A stretch of DNA of 59,643 nucleotides. It comes from Bacteroidota bacterium. GTDB taxonomy: Bacteria > Bacteroidota > Bacteroidia > Chitinophagales > Chitinophagaceae. The DNA is taken from contig CANFOM010000016.1 in the NCBI GenBank assembly GCA_947448725.1, positions 1 to 59,643 on the forward strand, in the 5' to 3' direction. The notes beneath the pieces are model-generated. The model did no database searches and was not told the origin of the DNA. It was given only the letters and a program-made list of their open reading frames with translations. A program made the translations under genes and the position numbers. The first letter of the stretch is position 1. The number at the start of each line of letters is the position of its first letter. Below, piece by piece: positions 54,874 to 59,643 of this stretch.

Positions 54874-55417
54874 TAGAATAGTAGCTTTCGTTTTATTGAT
54901 TATTTTTTTTCCTATTTTTCTGCTAATTTCTCTTTTCATTTTAGTTGAAGATGGATTTCCCATTTTTTTCACACAAAAAAGAGTTGGGGTTAATTATTCT
55001 TTTTTTCATATTTACAAATTTCGTAGTATGAAAAAGAATACGCCCAACGTTGCAACTCATTTGCTAAAGAATCCTGAACAATACATACTTAAGATAGGTG
55101 GAATTTTAAGAAAGTTGAGTTTGGACGAATTGCCTAATCTTTTCAATATCATTAATGGTGACATGTTTTTCGTTGGTCCACGACCCGCTTTATACAATCA
55201 AGACGATTTAATGACTTTACGAGTTGCAAAAGGTGTAGATAAGCTTAAACCTGGTATTACTGGTTGGGCTCAAATAAATGGAAGAGATGATATCTCTATT
55301 GAAAAAAAGGTACAGTTAGAACAAGAGTACTTGCATAAGAAATCTTTTCTATTTGATCTTGAGATACTCGTTAAGACTTTTACTAATGTTTTGTCTAGTA
55401 AGGGAGTAAGTCACTAA
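54866..55417 (+). CDS. PglC-like initiating phosphoglycosyl transferase
   Basis: Short monotopic phosphoglycosyl transferase of 183 residues. One membrane re-entrant helix (residues about 5-28) precedes the catalytic core: FFTQKRVGVNY, FHIYKFRSMKKN, LRKLSLDELPNLFNIINGD, FFVGPRPALYNQ and KPGITGWAQINGRDD. Such enzymes move HexNAc-type sugar phosphates such as QuiNAc, FucNAc or diNAcBac to undecaprenyl phosphate. It closes the plus-strand locus; its end overlaps the convergent minus-strand gene by four bases. It complements the WcaJ-like enzyme at the other end of the window. Confidence 0.92.
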   Translation: MFNRIVAFVLLIIFFPIFLLISLFILVEDGFPIFFTQKRVGVNYSFFHIYKFRSMKKNTPNVATHLLKNPEQYILKIGGILRKLSLDELPNLFNIINGDMFFVGPRPALYNQDDLMTLRVAKGVDKLKPGITGWAQINGRDDISIEKKVQLEQEYLHKKSFLFDLEILVKTFTNVLSSKGVSH

Positions 55418-56172
55418 CCCTTCACTATATAAAATAATCTACCTATTATTTCTCTAACTGCTGTTTCACTTATTTTTAAATTTTCAGCACTAGGAAAGAA
55501 ATCAAGTATAGAAATTTCTTTATTTGTCTCAGATTTATAATCTACTTTATAAGGAATCACCTCAAATCCTTGTTTCTCAAATAGCTTCTTTGCTCTATAC
55601 ATATGATAAGCCGACGTCACAAGTATAATTCTTCTACTTGGGCTTATTAGTTCTTTTACAGCCATTGCCTCGTCTGCAGTATTCTCCACATTTTTTGTTA
55701 CTAATATCTTTTCGGAGGTTATGCCATTTGAAATTGCATATTCATTTAACACCTCTCCCTCCGTTTTCTTTGCTTTATCCCATGGCATTTTGCCTCCCGT
55801 GAAAACAAGCTTTTGAGACTTACCTGCTTTAAACAAAGCTATCCCTCCAAAAAACCTATCTGGGTCTCCCCATTCTATGTAGGTTGAATCTCCCACTTCA
55901 TTTATTTCCAACATTCCACTTAGCACTACAATTGCATCTGCACTATCTATAGTGCTTATTGGCTTTCTGTATTCATTGCCCTCTACTAGTTTAAAGAAGT
56001 TATTAGAGAATATAGGGGTGGATAGGAGATATAATACTCCTATTGCTATATAGATTAGCTTTTTCTTATTGTTGATTAATCCTATGAGTATTACTATTAT
56101 GACTAGCATGATAGGAAGAACAAATGCGGGTAGTATTTTGTGTAGGTAGATCATGGGTTGTTTGTCGGCCAT
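55414..56172 (-). CDS. YdcF/ElyC-like DUF218 membrane protein
   Basis: Protein of 252 residues with two N-terminal membrane helices (residues about 10-50) and a DUF218 domain outside or at the membrane. ADAIVVLSGML, GGIALFKAGKSQKLVFTGG, YAISNGITSEKILVTKNVENT and ILVTSAYHMYRAKKLFEKQGF are the conserved DUF218 blocks; EKILVTKNVENTADEA contains the Asn-Thr of the family. ElyC and YdcF are linked to envelope-lipid carrier metabolism, so a role near undecaprenyl lipids is plausible. It converges on the polysaccharide operon and could be its boundary gene. Confidence 0.88.
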   Translation of the reverse strand: MADKQPMIYLHKILPAFVLPIMLVIIVILIGLINNKKKLIYIAIGVLYLLSTPIFSNNFFKLVEGNEYRKPISTIDSADAIVVLSGMLEINEVGDSTYIEWGDPDRFFGGIALFKAGKSQKLVFTGGKMPWDKAKKTEGEVLNEYAISNGITSEKILVTKNVENTADEAMAVKELISPSRRIILVTSAYHMYRAKKLFEKQGFEVIPYKVDYKSETNKEISILDFFPSAENLKISETAVREIIGRLFYIVKG

Positions 56173-56482
56173 TGGTGGCTTTAAAATTAAAGGTTTGTTG
56201 CGAATATTTACTAATGGGGTTTTAACGCTGCTTTACAGCGATGCATTTCTAGGACTATAAATGTGTTAGACCTCTGCTTACACGGGCCCTTTACAAAGCA
56301 AATAACTTATTAGCGTGAACTTACTTAGATAGTGAAGATAAAATACGATTCAATCAATTTATTAAAGGAACAGACCCATTGATCTTTATGGCCTTCAGCG
56401 TTCCTAAGTCCTTTATACGATACATTAAAGGGCGACCTGTTTGCTGATAAGATGGAGAATATATGGGTGCAAATAGGCTAAG
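56173..56482. other. 310-base gap without a convincing gene
   Basis: The gap between two minus-strand genes contains a small hairpin CGCTG-CTTTA-CAGCG (56226-56240) and an open but start-less plus-strand stretch of 42 codons (56319-56447). A second short reading of the 3' part ends near 56480. I recognise no family in either. It may hold decayed coding sequence or only spacer. Confidence 0.4.
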
Positions 56483-56884
56483 CTAAATAATCTTTTGTTG
56501 TAAATAGTTCCATAAACCAAAATATGCGATTAATAGAAAGATAACTTTAACAGTAAATAAAATCCATTCGGGTATTGTCCAAACCATCGAATAATTTATT
56601 TCATCATCATTCTTTTTTTTCTTGAAAACTCTATGAGTAAAATTCATTATTCCATAAACTAAAGTAGGTATGAAAGCATGAGCAAAGTCGAACAAAAGAC
56701 AAATGATTAGTTGTTTTAAAATTTCAATTAGTTCATTCTCAAGTTTTATATGATTTGTAATAGTTGTTGTTTTAAATATCCAAACAACTGCAATTCCTGC
56801 TAAAGCTAATTGCCTAGTAAGCGCACTTGTTTTACTAGAAAATTCATAAAAATCATCTTGTACATCCTTCATTTTATATTTCAT
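56483..56884 (-). CDS. Small membrane protein of unknown function
   Basis: Protein of 133 residues with about three hydrophobic segments (LALAGIAVVWIFKT, IICLLFDFAHAFIPTLVYGI and VKVIFLLIAYFGLWNYL). The N-terminal part DDFYEFSSKTSALTRQLALAGIA is helical and has the look of a recurrent hypothetical family in Bacteroidota; I cannot name a function. A second start at Met5 (MKDVQ) is possible. It lies four bases after the stop of the small Lys-rich gene on the same strand, so both may be co-transcribed. Confidence 0.65.
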   Translation of the reverse strand: MKYKMKDVQDDFYEFSSKTSALTRQLALAGIAVVWIFKTTTITNHIKLENELIEILKQLIICLLFDFAHAFIPTLVYGIMNFTHRVFKKKKNDDEINYSMVWTIPEWILFTVKVIFLLIAYFGLWNYLQQKII

Positions 56885-56887
56885 GAC

Positions 56888-57004
56888 TCACTTTTTTGCT
56901 ACTTTTTTTACAACTGCTTTTTTTGTTGCTTTTTTTGCTGCTTTTTTTACAACTGCTTTTTTTGCAGTAACTTTTCTATTTGGATTTGGCCTTGGACCTG
57001 ACAT
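56888..57004 (-). CDS. 38-residue Lys/Ala-rich histone-H1-like peptide
   Basis: Small open frame starting MSGPRPNPNRKV, followed by repeated Ala-Lys-Lys and Val-Lys-Lys units (TAKKAVVKKAAKKATKKA) to the stop. Fifteen of 38 residues are Lys. The repeat resembles the C-terminal tails of histone H1-like proteins of bacteria, which bind DNA or RNA by charge. It has no other domain. The coding DNA is almost only A, G, C and T-triplet repeats on the plus strand, so the frame could also arise from a simple repeat; the clean Pro/Asn-rich start and tight spacing to the next gene favour a real gene. Confidence 0.6.
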   Translation of the reverse strand: MSGPRPNPNRKVTAKKAVVKKAAKKATKKAVVKKVAKK

Positions 57005-57252
57005 ATAGTATAATTATGTAATTCAAGTTACGTATAATATTATTAAAGTGTAAAAATTAGGTTATACATGTCAATAGGATACTAAATAGTACGCAATTCG
57101 GTGTGTATTTAACATCAACTTACTGATAATCAGTATAAATAGGTCCATATATTTTCTAGGTCCACACTAATTACCTTCATTCCAACCTCCTTAATTGATA
57201 ATATTCCGAATTACTTCTATTTAAATTACAAAAAATGTAAAATAAAGTGTAT

Positions 57253-57275
57253 AAATTCGGATAAATTCCGAATTT
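57253..57275 (+). promoter_or_regulatory. Operator-like inverted repeat before the AbiEi antitoxin gene
   Basis: AAATTCGGA (57253-57261) and TCCGAATTT (57267-57275) form perfect 9-bp arms with a five-base centre, and a further TCCGAATT half-site lies at 57205-57212. The palindrome is 18 bases before the start codon, just upstream of TATTTTTG (57282-57289). AbiEi antitoxins bind inverted repeats in their own promoter, so autoregulation is likely. The 289-base gap 57005-57293 shows no gene. Confidence 0.65.
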
Positions 57276-57293
57276 CTTTCATATTTTTGACAT

Positions 57294-57935
57294 ATGAATA
57301 TAGTTTCTGATTTATTACCCTTTTGCGAACAACCCATTAGTACACAAGTGCTACTTGGATTACTTAGCGACTATAGTAGACCCTATGATAAGATGCAAGA
57401 AATGGTTCAACAGGGTTATATCTTGCAAATTCGGAAAGGACTTTATATGACCACTGCTAAAGTGAGTGCTAAGATGCCTGAGCCTTTTTTGATTGCGAAT
57501 CATCTTTACGGACCAAGTTACATTTCCCAGGATTCGGCATTATTTCATTGGGGGCTTATTCCTGAACGTGTTTATGAAATTACAAGTGTCTGTTTCAAGG
57601 CATCAAAACGTATTTATACGCAAAATACTTCTTATAATTTCACGCACCTTCCCAAAGCATATTACGCAATTGGTATTCAGTCATTGGATATAACATCTAA
57701 TCAAACAATATTAATTGCAAGCCCAGAAAAATGTATCTGCGATAAAATTATTACAACTGCAGCTGTGAATTTGAGAAGTAAAAAACAAGCAATGGTATAT
57801 TTGGTCGAAGAATTAAGGATTGAAAAGGATAGACTTAGAGAACTAGATTTAAGAGAAATGCAAAACTGGCTACCAGCATGCCCTAAACAAAGTAGTATTA
57901 AAGTTTTAATAGAAGCAATAGCAATATTATCTTAA
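57294..57935 (+). CDS. abiEi: AbiEi-family type IV antitoxin / transcription repressor
   Basis: Protein of 213 residues with a winged-helix N-terminus (ISTQVLLGLLSDYSRPYDKM and LQIRKGLYMT, the wing) and an AbiEi C-terminal domain (LIANHLYGPSYISQDSAL, ITSVCFKASKRIYTQ, IASPEKCICDKI). This fits AbiEi, which represses the abiE operon and neutralises the AbiEii nucleotidyltransferase toxin. The start ATG follows an operator-like palindrome; the transcript may be nearly leaderless. Immediately after its stop only a fragment of the toxin remains. Confidence 0.85.
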   Translation: MNIVSDLLPFCEQPISTQVLLGLLSDYSRPYDKMQEMVQQGYILQIRKGLYMTTAKVSAKMPEPFLIANHLYGPSYISQDSALFHWGLIPERVYEITSVCFKASKRIYTQNTSYNFTHLPKAYYAIGIQSLDITSNQTILIASPEKCICDKIITTAAVNLRSKKQAMVYLVEELRIEKDRLRELDLREMQNWLPACPKQSSIKVLIEAIAILS

Positions 57936-58082
57936 AGCAAATTATTAAATCAGAAAATTAATAGCGTGGATATTGGTAAAGTAAAAGAAGACATAATTCG
58001 TTTTATACCTAGTCCTGCATTATTAGATATATGGTCTCGTGAATATTTTCACCAATTATGTAGCACTATTAAAGTGCGCTAG
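57936..58082 (+). pseudogene. C-terminal remnant of an AbiEii toxin gene
   Basis: In one frame starting right behind the antitoxin stop, about 48 codons are open to the TAG at 58080-58082. They encode a stretch including VDIGKVKEDIIRFIPSPALL and LDIWSREYFHQL, which resembles the C-terminal end of AbiEii nucleotidyltransferases (D-x-x-F, then L-x-x-W-S-x-x-Y/F-F). The N-terminal catalytic region, expected to be over 200 residues, is missing. GTG at 57966 could start a 38-residue peptide, but no function is expected. A large internal deletion has probably removed the toxin. Confidence 0.65.
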
Positions 58083-58096
58083 TATTTTATTCGATT

Positions 58097-58726
58097 TTAC
58101 TTCCCCTGCTTCGCCACTTCCCCCGGACTCAACAACCTGGTATGATCTAATAGTTCAATGAGTGCCATGGTCTTTTGAGTTTTCATATCACTCAAACCTT
58201 TTACAATAGTATAAGAATCCTTTAATAAATAAAACACATTAGTGCTTAGGTTGATAGTTCTGTTTGATGCATACATTGTAGCCGCTATTTGCTTTTTGTA
58301 TAAGACGTCTATTTCAGTTAGTGCTTGGGTATAAGTGCGGATGGATGGATTTGCGTTGGATATTGTTTCGAGTTCTGCCGACTGTTCCAAACACCAATCA
58401 TTTAATAAGCGCATTTTACGAGGGCTGTTGGCGGCGACTAGGTCGCCGCTTAATTGATACACCAATCCATCTACTTTCCAGCGCAGGGCATTGTAAATAG
58501 CCAAGGCGGAGTCTTTTGGGTTCCCTTCATCTTTCCCTTCTTTTTTATTAGCCCCATTTTTTAAAGTACTACTTAAATACAGTTCAGCGGTGTATTTAAT
58601 TTCAATAAGTCGAGTTAATAGGCCCTTTGGGATTGGGGGTTGTTGCGGCTGCGCCCGCGCAGACGCAACAACCAATACTCCACATATTAAAAATAGGATC
58701 GCTAAATAATTTTTACGCATGTTCAT
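58097..58726 (-). CDS. Secreted protein of unknown function
   Basis: Protein of 209 residues from ATG 58726 (MNMRKNYLAILFLICGVLVV), a clear signal peptide ending ASARA before QPQQPP. ATG 58720 also fits. A longer frame to 58795 overlaps the caspase gene by more than 60 bases and would put 23 charged residues before the signal, so it is less likely. The mature part is mostly helical (LLTRLIEIKYTAELYLSS, then ALTEIDVLYKKQIAATMY). No family recognised. It lies downstream of the caspase gene on the same strand with eight bases between them and is probably co-transcribed. Confidence 0.65.
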   Translation of the reverse strand: MNMRKNYLAILFLICGVLVVASARAQPQQPPIPKGLLTRLIEIKYTAELYLSSTLKNGANKKEGKDEGNPKDSALAIYNALRWKVDGLVYQLSGDLVAANSPRKMRLLNDWCLEQSAELETISNANPSIRTYTQALTEIDVLYKKQIAATMYASNRTINLSTNVFYLLKDSYTIVKGLSDMKTQKTMALIELLDHTRLLSPGEVAKQGK

Positions 58727-58733
58727 GAATGAT

Positions 58734-59555
58734 TTAAATAAAGAAAGTTTTGTTTTCCAACAAGCCTTCAATTTCTGGATTTTGGTCGTAGCCATTTTTA
58801 TCTAAATCCATATTCACTAGTTTAATAATGGCTTGCATGTTTTTACTATCGCTAAACTGTAATAAGTTTTTAATAAGGTAATGGGTAAAGGCTCCGTTAT
58901 AGCGTTTGTTGATATAAGCATCGGCACTTAGTTCATGAGAGGCACAGGCGCTTAATAAGGCGCCGTTAAGAGGCTTTGTAATAGCCATAGGCCCAAAACT
59001 TCCACCTTCCTCCTCTGTGAGCTTGTGGTAGTTGATTGGTGCTATTCCTTCAATGATTGGCGTTACCCCCTGAAACTGCCTATAAATCGTCTTCTCCTCG
59101 GTATTTACATCTCTAGACAAATCTTCCGCATGACAACTATCTGATATCCATACAAAATGCACGCCCTTGGGGAGGCCTGCAAATAGCTGCGCAAATTCTT
59201 TATCTCTTAAAGTAGTAGCTGCACTGCCATCAAAATCATAAGGGCATATAATTTCATCTAATCCGTCTTCTTCCAATGTTGGGAAGAGTGTAGGTGCTTG
59301 CGCTCCGTGTCCGCTATAATGAAACAATAATTGATCTCCCGACTGCGCTCCTTCCACCAACCATTTTATTTGGGTGACAATTTCTTTTTTAGTGGCTTGC
59401 CTGTCGGTTAGCTTTTTTATATTTTGTTTTGAGTAAACTTTATTTGTTTCTGTAATAAAATGTTCGATATCTAAAATATCATTTACGCATCCTTTTAATT
59501 CATTTCTTGGATTGGGGTATTTATTGATACCTACCAGTAGTGCTTTGTTTTTCAT
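58734..59555 (-). CDS. Caspase-family (peptidase C14-like) protease
   Basis: Bacterial caspase-like cysteine protease (orthocaspase/metacaspase type), 273 residues. KALLVGINKYPNPRNELKGC is the first strand of the caspase fold, GDQLLFHYSGHGAQAP holds catalytic His83, and HFVWISDSCHAEDL catalytic Cys141. GLDEIICPYDFDG is a conserved acidic block. The protein is a stand-alone protease domain with no obvious regulatory domain. The next gene encodes a secreted protein. Biological role is unknown; in other bacteria such proteases act in stress response, regulated proteolysis or phage defence. Confidence 0.9.
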   Translation of the reverse strand: MKNKALLVGINKYPNPRNELKGCVNDILDIEHFITETNKVYSKQNIKKLTDRQATKKEIVTQIKWLVEGAQSGDQLLFHYSGHGAQAPTLFPTLEEDGLDEIICPYDFDGSAATTLRDKEFAQLFAGLPKGVHFVWISDSCHAEDLSRDVNTEEKTIYRQFQGVTPIIEGIAPINYHKLTEEEGGSFGPMAITKPLNGALLSACASHELSADAYINKRYNGAFTHYLIKNLLQFSDSKNMQAIIKLVNMDLDKNGYDQNPEIEGLLENKTFFI

Positions 59556-59643
59556 ATTTTTTATTTTATAGATTGAATGTAGAATTAAAATAGTTGATTT
59601 GAAATTTTAATTTTACTTTTAATCATGTCCTTGAAAAGCTTTA

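Noticed and set aside
56810..57001. Cys/Phe-rich plus-strand open frame opposite the Lys-rich gene
   Set aside because: It is the antisense reading of AAA/GCA repeats and has no family features; the minus-strand Lys-rich frame explains the composition.
58727..58795. Upstream extension of the secreted protein overlapping the caspase gene
   Set aside because: It would put 23 mostly charged residues in front of a clear signal peptide and overlap the caspase gene by more than 60 bases.
1..59643. tRNA, rRNA, CRISPR arrays, transposases, integrases
   Set aside because: None could be recognised on either strand; the regularly spaced AT-rich repeats are ordinary coding or spacer sequence.

Overview
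The window is a large cell-surface polysaccharide biosynthesis and export locus of a low-GC member of the Bacteroidota. It most resembles Chitinophagales-type genomes, but nothing here fixes a genus. The phylum call rests on -7 boxes of the TAnnTTTG type, few Shine-Dalgarno sites, frequent TTG/GTG starts in tightly overlapping genes, Wza-like exporters with the C-terminal family architecture usual for this phylum, and several Wzi-family outer-membrane proteins. Everything from 23 to 55417 is on the plus strand. The last 4 kb is a mixed-strand accessory tail.

Module 1 (about 1-26.8 kb) is the better-conserved export and assembly part. It holds a DUF1972-type glycosyltransferase, a WcaJ-like initiating phosphoglycosyl transferase, three Wzi-like outer-membrane proteins, a lipoprotein, a flippase, a GT2, a sugar epimerase, a Wzy/ligase-like polymerase and two GT4 enzymes. 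Two complete pairs of SLBB exporter plus kinase-less Wzz-like co-polymerase follow (15.3-18.7 kb and 20.4-24.1 kb), with an alkaline-phosphatase-superfamily headgroup transferase between them. The module closes with a WbpM/FlaA1-like 4,6-dehydratase whose 3' end carries an 11-G tract, and a winged-helix regulator fused to a nucleotidyltransferase-like domain.

Module 2 (about 26.9-55.4 kb) is visibly AT-richer and reads as a variable sugar cassette. It encodes GDP-L-fucose synthesis (gmd, fcl), a UDP-2,3-diacetamido-uronic acid set (WbpA/B/D/E-like), and a HisH/HisF/WbpG-like trio for acetamidino formation. It also has a non-canonical ulosonic-acid set (NeuB-like synthase, KdsC-like phosphatase, SDR, aldehyde dehydrogenase, CMP-sugar synthetase, transketolase) followed by a candidate transferase, and a 2,6-dideoxyhexose set (NDP-hexose 2,3-dehydratase, 3-ketoreductase, 4-ketoreductase). 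A flippase, an FkbM methyltransferase, a polymerase, three further glycosyltransferases, two SDR epimerases and a PglC-like initiating transferase complete a second Wzx/Wzy system.

The tail (55.4-59.6 kb) holds a YdcF-like protein, a small membrane protein, a 38-residue histone-H1-like peptide, an AbiEi antitoxin with an operator-like palindrome and only the C-terminal stump of its AbiEii toxin, a secreted protein and a caspase-family protease.

Two observations stand out. One is a shared promoter-leader architecture, a hairpin TTAGTCAC/GTGACTAA followed by a GCGAAGC mini-hairpin, in front of three transcription units. The other is the unusual ulosonic-acid gene set with a transketolase. No tRNA, rRNA, CRISPR array, transposase or integrase was seen.
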